This document shows, one piece after another, positions 1 through 5,232 of a stretch of 7,004 nucleotides of DNA. The stretch lies in NCBI GenBank assembly GCA_007117555.1, contig SKGI01000106.1, forward strand, positions 1 to 7,004, in the 5' to 3' direction. The number at the start of each line of letters is the position of its first letter. Within the stretch, counting starts at the first letter, position 1. The DNA is from Candidatus Izemoplasma sp. Lineage in GTDB: Bacteria > Bacillota_I > Bacilli_A > Izemoplasmatales > Izemoplasmataceae. The notes beneath the pieces are model-generated. The model saw only the letters and a list, made by a program, of their open reading frames with translations. It was not told where the DNA came from and searched no databases. The position numbers and the translations under genes are program-made.

Positions 1-407
1 CGAGTGCTTTATACGAACGGTTTCTAAAACGCTACGATGCCCTCAATGAACGGTTCAACAAACAACAGTTTGTCGTACCGTATTTGATGTCATCACACCC
101 TGGTTCGACACTCAAAAGTGCCATTGCGCTTGCACAATATCTTAAAAAGACAGGGCAACGGGTCGAACAGGTCCAAGACTTTTATCCAACGCCGGGCACG
201 GCATCGACTTGTATGTATTATACGGGTATTAATCCGTTTACGAATGAACCGGTTCATATCCCCAAAAGTGCCCGTGAAAAAGCGCTGCAACGTGCGCTCA
301 TTCAGTTTGATCACCCTAAAAACGCCCGCCTTGTTAAAGATGCCTTGCATAAGGCAGGGCGTCGTGATTTGATTGGGTATGGGCCCCACTGCTTGATACG
401 ACCTTGA
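1..407 (+). CDS. YgiQ-family radical SAM protein, C-terminal part (5' end outside window)
   Basis: The reading frame is open from the window edge (first full codon at 3) to TGA at 405-407, so only about the last 134 residues are visible. They match from memory the C-terminal region of the YgiQ/UPF0313 radical SAM family: a [10 protein letters not shown] stretch, then [28 protein letters not shown], and the ending [13 protein letters not shown]. The last motif and the 'PTPGT.STCM.YTG' wording are typical of Firmicutes members. The radical SAM CxxxCxxC cluster motif should lie upstream, outside the window. An internal TTG/ATG at 84-89 is not the start, because conserved family sequence runs upstream of it. 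The cellular role of YgiQ proteins is not well defined, so no substrate is claimed. Confidence 0.93.
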   Translation, partial: SALYERFLKRYDALNERFNKQQFVVPYLMSSHPGSTLKSAIALAQYLKKTGQRVEQVQDFYPTPGTASTCMYYTGINPFTNEPVHIPKSAREKALQRALIQFDHPKNARLVKDALHKAGRRDLIGYGPHCLIRP

Positions 408-423
408 TATTTTAGTAAGGCAC

Positions 424-447
424 AACCGTTTTCATCATAAAAGGTTT
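424..447 (+). terminator. Possible weak hairpin after the ygiQ-like gene
   Basis: AACC-G-TTTT at 424-432 can pair with AAAAGGTT with one bulged G, giving a small AT-rich hairpin shortly after the ygiQ-like stop. The following bases are only moderately T-rich. It may be a weak terminator or chance. Confidence 0.25.
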
Positions 448-474
448 GCATCTTTATTAGGATTAGCGTACACT
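446..474 (+). promoter_or_regulatory. Putative sigma-A-type promoter of the transporter gene
   Basis: TTGCAT at 446-451 (-35) and TACACT at 469-474 (-10) are separated by 17 bases. They lie about 45 bases upstream of the chosen transporter start. The -10 is only a moderate match, and no operator is visible. Confidence 0.4.
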
Positions 475-517
475 TATTTTAACTTTGTTTGTCTTTCAAA
501 CGAATCAGGTGATGCTT

Positions 518-1672
518 ATGAAAACTTTATTTTTTTTACTGGCAAGTTTTGTCGTCATGCTCGTCATGGGGACTGTGTATACTTGGAGTGTGTTTCGTGT
601 CGAAGTCGAAGCCGTGTATCAGGTGTCTATCTTACAAAGTGGCCTGCCTTATATGACATCGCTCTTTTTTTATGCAATGTCGATGTTGGTGACAGGACGA
701 TACTTAACACCGAAGAATACACGGTTAGTTGCGGCCGTTGGGATCTTGTTGATGGCGGCTGGTTGGACGCTTGCAGCGCTCGCGCCTTCTCTTTTTGTAC
801 TGACTTTAAGTTACGGTATTTTGATTGGGATGGGTGTTGGGATGGTGTATGGGATTCCCGTTTATTTAATCAATCGGCAATCGCAAAAAAGCGGGTTACA
901 TACGGGCATCATTTTAGCAGGTTTTGGTGCTTCACCGCTTGTCACAGCACCGCTTGTCCATACTTTGATTAGCCAGTTTGATCTCATGACAACGTTTCTC
1001 ATGATGGGGGCTGTAAGTCTTGTGGTCATGTTACCATTGAGTCGTCTATTCAAAGCGACAGCCGTCACGGACACCAAGGTTCACATCACCCATGGCGTTC
1101 AAACAACCCCACGGTTTTTTATCCTGCTTTATGCGATGTTTCTTATCGGCACAACGATCGGCTTGATGATGATTGGCTTATCGTATCGCATCGGTGTTGT
1201 GAACTATGGGTTTGATGTAAGACGTGTCGCGCTTTCTCTCTCTTATTTTGCGGTCATGAATGGGCTTGCACGGCCGCTTTTTGGTTTGTTAGTCGATCGA
1301 AGAGGCTTTCTTTTCGCCAGTGGACTTAATGCAGCACTTAGTGCACTTGCGGCTGTGATTGCGTTATTTAATGGCGGTCAGATGTTATGGGGCTATGGGG
1401 TGAGCATGGGGTTATTTTGGTTTAGTTTAGGTGGCTGGTTGGCGATGTTGCCGGCAAGTATCAAAGTCTACTTTGGGACAGCACAGTATGCAAGACATTA
1501 TGGCAAGCTGTTTACAGCATATGGTTTTGGGGCGATTTTAGGCACTGCATTAAGTGGGATTGTACTTGATTTCTTTGTGGAAACAACGATCCTTTATGGA
1601 TTGGTACTTGGGTTGATTGGTCTAATTTTCGCGTTACGCTGGCAACTTCAAAGTCAGCTTGATCAAGCTTGA
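518..1672 (+). CDS. OFA-type major facilitator superfamily transporter
   Basis: This is a very hydrophobic 384-residue protein with a pattern of about 12 membrane helices, as expected for a major facilitator in the cytoplasmic membrane. OFA (oxalate/formate antiporter-like) features are visible. Helix 1 contains GTVYTWSVF (about residues 18-26). Helix 4 contains GIGMG-like sequence leading into YGIPVYLINR (about 100-118), followed by GLHTGIILAGFGASPL. A motif-A-like loop, GLARPLFGLLVDRRG, lies at about 258-272, between the two six-helix halves and the last helices. The frame opens at TTG 485, but AGGTGA at 507-512 sits just before ATG 518, and the membrane segment begins directly after that ATG, so 518 is chosen. 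OFA members carry various organic anions, and the substrate here cannot be read from sequence. The gene appears monocistronic. Confidence 0.88.
   Translation: MKTLFFLLASFVVMLVMGTVYTWSVFRVEVEAVYQVSILQSGLPYMTSLFFYAMSMLVTGRYLTPKNTRLVAAVGILLMAAGWTLAALAPSLFVLTLSYGILIGMGVGMVYGIPVYLINRQSQKSGLHTGIILAGFGASPLVTAPLVHTLISQFDLMTTFLMMGAVSLVVMLPLSRLFKATAVTDTKVHITHGVQTTPRFFILLYAMFLIGTTIGLMMIGLSYRIGVVNYGFDVRRVALSLSYFAVMNGLARPLFGLLVDRRGFLFASGLNAALSALAAVIALFNGGQMLWGYGVSMGLFWFSLGGWLAMLPASIKVYFGTAQYARHYGKLFTAYGFGAILGTALSGIVLDFFVETTILYGLVLGLIGLIFALRWQLQSQLDQA
1656..1669. repeat. Perfect 14-base palindrome at the transporter 3' end
   Basis: AGCTTGATCAAGCT is its own reverse complement and lies in the last codons of the transporter gene. 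A T-rich run (1690-1703) follows about 20 bases later, too far to form a standard terminator with this palindrome. It may be fortuitous. Confidence 0.45.
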
Positions 1673-1731
1673 AGACCCTTTGCGGATAAGTTTTTTTATT
1701 TTTATCAAGTGAACACAAGACAAGAAAATGA

Positions 1732-1760
1732 TTGAAAAATAAGCCTGTTTGTGGTATAAT
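1732..1760 (+). promoter_or_regulatory. Strong sigma-A-type promoter for the SAM-riboswitch transcript
   Basis: TTGAAA at 1732-1737 and a perfect TATAAT at 1755-1760 are separated by 17 bases. A TG at 1752-1753 makes it an extended -10. Transcription would begin near A1767, which is exactly where the 5' arm of riboswitch helix P1 begins. This leaves almost no extra leader sequence. Confidence 0.85.
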
Positions 1761-1766
1761 GCACCT

Positions 1767-1889
1767 ACCATAAAGAGAAGGCGAGAGACAAGCTCGATGA
1801 CCCTTCAGCAACCTACCTAAATAGAGTAAGGTGCTAAAGCTTGAACGATGGTGCAAAGGTTGCCCATCTTTTGGTGGGCTTTTCTTTTT
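1767..1889 (+). promoter_or_regulatory. SAM-I-class riboswitch (compact, P4 apparently absent) with transcription-termination switch
   Basis: The leader follows the order of conserved SAM-I (S-box) elements: AGAG near 1775, a P2 hairpin, CGATGA, GCAACC at 1808-1813, and AAGGTGCTAAA at 1828-1838. The helices can be drawn by hand. P1 pairs ACCAT 1767-1771 with ATGGT 1848-1852. P2 pairs GAAGG 1777-1781 with CCTTC 1802-1806, with an inner GAG/CTC stem. P3 pairs ACCTAC 1811-1816 with GTAAGGT 1826-1832 with one bulge. The P2 loop CAAGC (1789-1793) is complementary to GCTTG (1839-1843), the position of the usual SAM-I pseudoknot. After GCTTG the sequence passes directly into the P1 3' arm, with no room for P4. 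Without SAM, GATGG-T-GCAA (1847-1856) can pair with TTGC-CCATC (1860-1868) as an antiterminator. With SAM, P1 captures GATGG and the terminator forms, so this is an OFF switch. Confidence 0.87.
1862..1889 (+). terminator. Rho-independent terminator of the SAM riboswitch
   Basis: GCCCATC (1862-1868) pairs with GGTGGGC (1873-1879) around a TTTT loop, with one T-G wobble, and is followed directly by TTTTCTTTTT (1880-1889). Its 5' arm is shared with the antiterminator, so the two structures are mutually exclusive. Confidence 0.9.
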
Positions 1890-1907
1890 GGTAGAAAAGA
1901 GGCGAAA

Positions 1908-2216
1908 ATGAGACGATTTAATGCATCAAAAGTTCGAGAAATCGCGATTGATAAAATCGATCGCCAACAGCTTTATGTGCACGACCCTGAACAGCGCGAA
2001 GCACTTTTTGAGATGCTTTATGAGATGGGATTCACCACGAACCTTGAGCATTATACAGACCGAAATGCGCATTTACCGATCGTGGTGAATACGAAAGAAA
2101 AGACCTTTCATACGAGTGGCGCGGCAGCGTATGTTGGCATCGCCTTGTCTCAAGGGGCACGGTTGTTGACGTTTGAAGAACTGTGTGCTCTGATCGATGA
2201 ACCGTTGGTGTCATAG
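1908..2216 (+). CDS. Unrecognised 102-residue protein under SAM-riboswitch control
   Basis: I do not recognise this family. It is a soluble protein with no signal peptide, no membrane segment and one cysteine. The N-terminal half is charged and looks helical (KVREIAIDKIDRQQLY, then EQREALFEMLYEMGF). The middle has LPIVVNTKEKTFHTSGAAAY, which could be strand then turn. The C-terminus is helical (FEELCALIDEP). The start is ATG 1908, with AGAGG at 1898-1902 ahead of it. An in-frame ATG at 1848 is rejected because it lies inside the riboswitch P1 and would translate through the terminator. SAM riboswitches usually control methionine, cysteine or SAM synthesis and transport genes. By inference this protein belongs to sulfur or methyl metabolism, but nothing in its own sequence proves that. 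Codon use is like the neighbouring housekeeping genes. Confidence 0.8.
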   Translation: MRRFNASKVREIAIDKIDRQQLYVHDPEQREALFEMLYEMGFTTNLEHYTDRNAHLPIVVNTKEKTFHTSGAAAYVGIALSQGARLLTFEELCALIDEPLVS

Positions 2217-2255
2217 TGTTTTGGCTTGCGTCCTAAGTTTAGATTACGAACGCAC

Positions 2256-2293
2256 TTGCACAAACTTTAGTGAAAGATATTTTCTAAGTGCAA
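2256..2293. repeat. Imperfect inverted repeat upstream of the AbiEi promoter
   Basis: TTGCAC at 2256-2261 and GTGCAA at 2288-2293 are reverse complements. Inside them TTAG (2267-2270) can pair with CTAA (2284-2287), and an AAA/TTT core extends the arms. A T-rich stretch (AAATTTCTTTT) follows. It could be a second operator, or a weak terminator for the small gene upstream. Confidence 0.4.
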
Positions 2294-2313
2294 ATTTCTT
2301 TTCGATAATTATG

Positions 2314-2342
2314 TTGCAAATACGCTTATATTATTATAAAAT
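2314..2342 (+). promoter_or_regulatory. Putative promoter of the AbiEi-family gene
   Basis: TTGCAA at 2314-2319 and TAAAAT at 2337-2342 are 17 bases apart, with transcription expected to start near 2349. The -10 lies inside the 27-base inverted repeat at 2323-2349, so any protein bound there would block RNA polymerase. Confidence 0.6.
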
Positions 2343-2349
2343 ATAAGCG
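2323..2349. promoter_or_regulatory. Perfect 10-base inverted repeat, likely operator for AbiEi autorepression
   Basis: CGCTTATATT (2323-2332) and AATATAAGCG (2340-2349) are exact reverse complements separated by seven bases. The element spans the promoter spacer, -10 and predicted start site, and ends just ahead of the ribosome binding site. Characterised AbiEi proteins repress their own promoter by binding inverted repeats. That this is the site is inference from position. Confidence 0.6.
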
Positions 2350-2367
2350 AGAAAGGAACTGGTGGAT

Positions 2368-2955
2368 ATGCGTTATTATGATGAGATTACTAAGCTAGCG
2401 GAAAATAATAATGGGATTGTAACAAGTCAAATGCTTAGAGATAAAGAAATTCCTTCAATTTATCTTACAAGAATGGTGAGAAAGGGAAAACTTCAAAAAA
2501 TAGATCGAGGTATTTATAGTACTGAAGAAGTTATTCTTGATACGTATTATCTTCTATATCAAAAAAACCAAAAAGCCATCTTTTCCTTTTCATCGGCGCT
2601 TTTTCTACATGGACTCACAGACCGCATTCCGTACAAAATGGAAATTACACTACCCAACACCTATAACAGTAGCCATATAAAGGAAGATGTCACGATTCAT
2701 AAGGTTGCAAAGAAATATCATCCGATCGGGCGTATAATAAAAAGAACAATTTTTGGCAATGAAGTGGCTTGCTATGATATGGAACGAACCATTTGTGACT
2801 TAGTACGATTCCGTAATCAAATCGATGTAGAGATTTTTAGGAAAGCAATTCAAGGCTATAAAACACACTCACATAGAGACTTTCAAAAACTGCGTCAATA
2901 CAGTAAGTTGTTTAACATAGCTTTGAAAATGAATGAACTTATGGATGTGATTTAG
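2368..2955 (+). CDS. AbiEi-family antitoxin (type IV toxin-antitoxin / abortive infection)
   Basis: The 195-residue protein has the layout of AbiEi antitoxins. An N-terminal winged-helix region (about residues 5-52) reads NNGIVTSQ, then IPSIYLTRMVRKGKLQKIDRGIYS, typical of the AbiEi_4/'transcriptional regulator' domain. It is followed by YYLLYQKNQKAIFSFSSALFLHGLTDR and the CYDMERTICDLVR motif near the C-terminal domain, a strong family marker. Known members bind DNA and repress the abiE operon, and they counter the nucleotidyltransferase toxin AbiEii without forming a stable complex. ATG 2368 is preferred, with AAAGGA at 2352-2357 well spaced. GTG 2362, two codons earlier, is possible. The gene is clearly AT-richer than its neighbours, with many ATA, AGA and AAT codons, which suggests horizontal acquisition. 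The toxin partner is missing or reduced. Confidence 0.88.
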   Translation: MRYYDEITKLAENNNGIVTSQMLRDKEIPSIYLTRMVRKGKLQKIDRGIYSTEEVILDTYYLLYQKNQKAIFSFSSALFLHGLTDRIPYKMEITLPNTYNSSHIKEDVTIHKVAKKYHPIGRIIKRTIFGNEVACYDMERTICDLVRFRNQIDVEIFRKAIQGYKTHSHRDFQKLRQYSKLFNIALKMNELMDVI

Positions 2956-3092
2956 TGAATAAAAATATATTAACAGCGCATCTTGAACACGTTTTTCAAA
3001 CAGCTTGCAAGCAGTATGGCATTTTATATAAAGAGACGGATATTAAAGCGTTGTTCACGTTAAACACGTTTAAACAAGGCACTTTGTTTTAA
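2955..3092 (+). pseudogene. 45-codon ORF at the expected AbiEii toxin position; possible toxin remnant
   Basis: GTG at 2955-2957 overlaps the AbiEi stop (TAGTG), the tight coupling expected between abiEi and abiEii. The product begins MNKNILTAHLEHVF, continues ACKQYGILYKETDIKALF, and stops at TAA 3090-3092. AbiEii toxins are normally several hundred residues long with a nucleotidyltransferase GG/GS and DxD signature. None of that is present here. The 45 residues are too few and too divergent for me to match to AbiEii. This may be a deletion remnant, the tail of another lost gene, or a genuine small protein. No independent ribosome binding site is obvious beyond coupling. Confidence 0.45.
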
Positions 3093-3105
3093 AAAGGAGC
3101 ATGAA

Positions 3106-3945
3106 ATGAAACTTTATGAACTGCTTAAACCACCCTTTCCCTATGAACCGTCTACGCGCGCGTTTTGGGATGATCCTTATATTGCAAAGAACATGTTAGC
3201 TTTTCATCTAGATCCCAATGAAGAAGCGGCATCACGAAAGCTTAAGACCATTCACGATAGCGTCGCCTTTATGACTGACAGCTATCCGCCTACGAGTCAT
3301 CGCAATGTTCTTGATTTAGGTTGTGGGCCAGGTCTTTATGCCAACCTTTTTGAACAAGCCGGTTATCAAGTGACGGGCATCGACCTTTCCAAGTCATCCA
3401 TTGAGTATGCTCAATCCGTCAATCCTCGGGTGAGCTATCATGTCGGAAATTATTTAGATTTGGACGCGGTTGAAGCTTATGATTTAATCGTGTTGATTTA
3501 CTGTGATTTCGCCGTCTTAAAGCCTACCGACCGAAACTTGTTGTTAAGCAAGATTCATCGTGCACTCAAAAAAGAGGGGGTCTTCTTGTTTGATGTATTT
3601 ACGACAAGCTATGTCGAACGTTTAGAACCGTATCAAAGCTGGTCGCATGAAAAAAAGGATGGTTTTTTCTCACCAAAACCGCACCTTCTATTTTCGTCAC
3701 GAACACGGTATCCTAATTTTGTGTTTGGTGAACAGTATGTATTACTTGAAGAAACTGGCCAGTCATCTAGTATCCATGTTTGGAATCAAGGGTTTACGCC
3801 TAAGATGATTGATGCGGAGCTTGAAGGCACTGGCTTAAAGCGCTGTGCGCTGTATCAAGACTTCACAGGGAATCCGTATGACCCCGCTCTAGACACCATA
3901 ATGGTTACTGTCACAAAAGACAAAGAAGAAGGTGTGTCTTTATGA
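3106..3945 (+). CDS. Class I SAM-dependent methyltransferase
   Basis: This is a 279-residue cytosolic methyltransferase of the Rossmann-fold class. The SAM-binding motif I VLDLGCGPGLY is at residues 68-78. The acidic residue that binds the SAM ribose is D93 in VTGIDLS. Motif IV-like YDLIVLIYCDFAVL follows, then a helix with LHRALK-type sequence (IHRALKKEGVFLFDVF), as in the methyltransferase_11/25 group. The N-terminal FWDDPYIAKNMLAFHLDPNEEAASRK is characteristic of an uncharacterised Firmicutes subgroup. Start ATG 3106 has AAAGGAG at 3093-3099. An ATG at 3101 is out of frame and closes after two codons. The substrate is unknown. The stop overlaps the start of the next gene (ATGA), so the two are translationally coupled. 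Confidence 0.9.
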   Translation: MKLYELLKPPFPYEPSTRAFWDDPYIAKNMLAFHLDPNEEAASRKLKTIHDSVAFMTDSYPPTSHRNVLDLGCGPGLYANLFEQAGYQVTGIDLSKSSIEYAQSVNPRVSYHVGNYLDLDAVEAYDLIVLIYCDFAVLKPTDRNLLLSKIHRALKKEGVFLFDVFTTSYVERLEPYQSWSHEKKDGFFSPKPHLLFSSRTRYPNFVFGEQYVLLEETGQSSSIHVWNQGFTPKMIDAELEGTGLKRCALYQDFTGNPYDPALDTIMVTVTKDKEEGVSL

Positions 3946-4700
3946 AAAACAATCTCCCCATTCTCGAGTTTGACCCAACAAAAATAGCACTCATTAATCC
4001 AGACATGATTAAAGCTAAACACGCGCCGATTACAAAACATCTTATCATCTGTTTTTTTCATGAAGTGATTGAAACGTTACGACAAGAAAAGACACTGAAA
4101 CACGTCCAAACACTTGCCGGTGAAAACCCCTTACCCATTTATCAATTTGTCGACAAACCTGTCACGCTTATTCCAGGACGGTTAGGGGCACCCGCTTGTG
4201 CGGGTTATCTTGAAGATATGATTGCCCTTGGCGCAAAGACGATTTTATTTTGTGGCGGTGGGGGTGTTTTAAAACGTGATATGCCAGTCGGTTCACTCAT
4301 CGTTGTCGACAGTGCCATCCGTGATGAAGGCACCAGTTATCATTACCTCGCACCCAGTCGAGAAATCCGTGCCAATCCGACTGTCGTTTCAGCATTATCA
4401 GAACAGCTTTCACAAGCCAACATCGAGTTCATGATTGGCAAAACATGGACCACGGATGCCTTTTACCGTGAAACACCAGCACGTATTGCCAAAAGGCAAG
4501 CAGAAGGAGCCATAATCGTTGAGATGGAACAAGCGGCGATGCTCGCGGTCAGTCAATTTAGAGAAGTGCGCTATGGGGCGATTCTTTATGGGGGTGACGA
4601 TGTTTCACAAGCGAGTTGGGATAGTCGGGGTTGGCGGAGTCGCCACGATGTGCGACGCGGTCTAACCGAGTTGTGTGCAACGATGGTCTTGAAACTGTGA
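3942..4700 (+). CDS. Nucleoside phosphorylase-family protein (PNP/UDP family)
   Basis: The 252-residue protein fits the purine/uridine phosphorylase superfamily, whose members cleave the N-glycosidic bond of nucleosides with phosphate, or with water in nucleosidases. Visible features are IPGRLGAPACAGYLEDMIALG (about residues 77-97), the glycine-rich phosphate/ribose-site region FCGGGGVL (103-110), and DMPVGSLIVVDSAIRDEGTS-type sequence after it. The nucleoside-binding EMEQAA is at 194-199, matching the family EMExAA. GGDD at 217-220 is at the position of the catalytic Asp loop. ILYGGDDVS...WDSRGW is typical of the Firmicutes uridine-phosphorylase-like subgroup. ATG 3942 overlaps the methyltransferase stop by four bases and has GAAGAAGG ahead of it. 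Whether it acts on uridine, purines, or methylthioadenosine/S-adenosylhomocysteine cannot be settled by eye. Confidence 0.85.
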   Translation: MKNNLPILEFDPTKIALINPDMIKAKHAPITKHLIICFFHEVIETLRQEKTLKHVQTLAGENPLPIYQFVDKPVTLIPGRLGAPACAGYLEDMIALGAKTILFCGGGGVLKRDMPVGSLIVVDSAIRDEGTSYHYLAPSREIRANPTVVSALSEQLSQANIEFMIGKTWTTDAFYRETPARIAKRQAEGAIIVEMEQAAMLAVSQFREVRYGAILYGGDDVSQASWDSRGWRSRHDVRRGLTELCATMVLKL

Positions 4701-4731
4701 TGTAGTAAAGAGTCAGAATAATCATATAACT

Positions 4732-4759
4732 AAAAAAGGCCCGTCACTGGGCCTTTTTT
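4732..4759. terminator. Bidirectional Rho-independent terminator between convergent operons
   Basis: Six A's, GGCCC (4738-4742), a six-base loop GTCACT, GGGCC (4749-4753) and six T's form a symmetric hairpin. It carries a U-tract in either direction. It lies 31 bases after the phosphorylase stop and 11 bases after the ribH stop, so it can end both operons. Confidence 0.93.
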
Positions 4760-4770
4760 GGTGGAAACCG

Positions 4771-5232
4771 TTAAATTGTTTTAAGTAAATTAGCCATTTC
4801 AATGGCGGTCATGGCTGCATCGAACCCTTTGTTGCCGGCTTTTGTTCCAGCTCGCTCGATGGCTTGTTCAATGGTGTCGGTTGTGAGAACGCCAAAGACA
4901 ACGGGGACACCTGAATCGAGAGAGACATGGGCGATGCCTTTGGTGACTTCACTGGCGACGTAATCAAAGTGTGGGGTGCTGCCGCGAATGACGGCCCCAA
5001 GACAGATTACGGCGTCATACCGTTTTGTCTCGGCGGCCCGTTTAGCGATGAGGGGGATTTCAAATGCGCCAGGGACCCAAGTGATGTCAATGGCGTCTGG
5101 ATTTGCCCCGTGACGGATTAAGGCATCTTTTGCGCCCTCAAGCAGTTTGCTGCTGATCAGTTCGTTGAACCGACCCACAATTAGATTGAATGATAATGCA
5201 TCGGCGGTTAAATGACCTTCATAAGTTTTCAT
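4771..5232 (-). CDS. ribH: 6,7-dimethyl-8-ribityllumazine synthase
   Basis: The 153-residue protein is a full-length lumazine synthase. The enzyme condenses 5-amino-6-ribitylaminouracil with 3,4-dihydroxy-2-butanone 4-phosphate, the penultimate step of riboflavin synthesis, usually in a 60-mer cytosolic capsid. Recognisable elements are [13 protein letters not shown] at 15-27, the substrate-binding VPGAFEIP at 53-60, and [16 protein letters not shown] at 77-92 with the catalytic His at 88. [13 protein letters not shown] follows, then [10 protein letters not shown] near the C-terminus, where the phosphate-binding region lies. Start ATG (5230-5232 on the plus strand) has a strong AAAGGAGG at 5239-5246. 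It overlaps the end of ribBA by 14 bases, so its binding site lies within ribBA coding sequence. It is the last gene of the operon. Confidence 0.97.
   Translation of the reverse strand: MKTYEGHLTADALSFNLIVGRFNELISSKLLEGAKDALIRHGANPDAIDITWVPGAFEIPLIAKRAAETKRYDAVICLGAVIRGSTPHFDYVASEVTKGIAHVSLDSGVPVVFGVLTTDTIEQAIERAGTKAGNKGFDAAMTAIEMANLLKTI

Noticed and set aside
485..517. TTG start for an 11-residue-longer transporter
   Set aside because: No ribosome binding site precedes it, and AGGTGA lies inside the extension in front of ATG 518.
1673..1731. Terminator for the transporter gene in the T-rich run at 1690-1703
   Set aside because: The stem before the T-run is very weak (CTT/AAG and CC/GG only), and the 1656-1669 palindrome is too far away, so no confident terminator is called.
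1767..1889. T-box leader or other SAM riboswitch class (SAM-II, SMK/SAM-III)
   Set aside because: There is no T-box TGGNACC sequence, and the GATGA, GCAACC and AAGGTGCTAAA order fits SAM-I rather than SAM-II or SMK.
1848..1907. In-frame ATG that would add 20 residues to the 102-residue protein
   Set aside because: It lies in the riboswitch P1 strand and the extension would be encoded by the terminator; ATG 1908 has a proper ribosome binding site.
3072..3090. Small hairpin AAACAA/TTGTTT before the methyltransferase
   Set aside because: It is a six-pair AT-only-like stem without a clean T-tract, and it overlaps the end of the 45-codon ORF; too weak to call.
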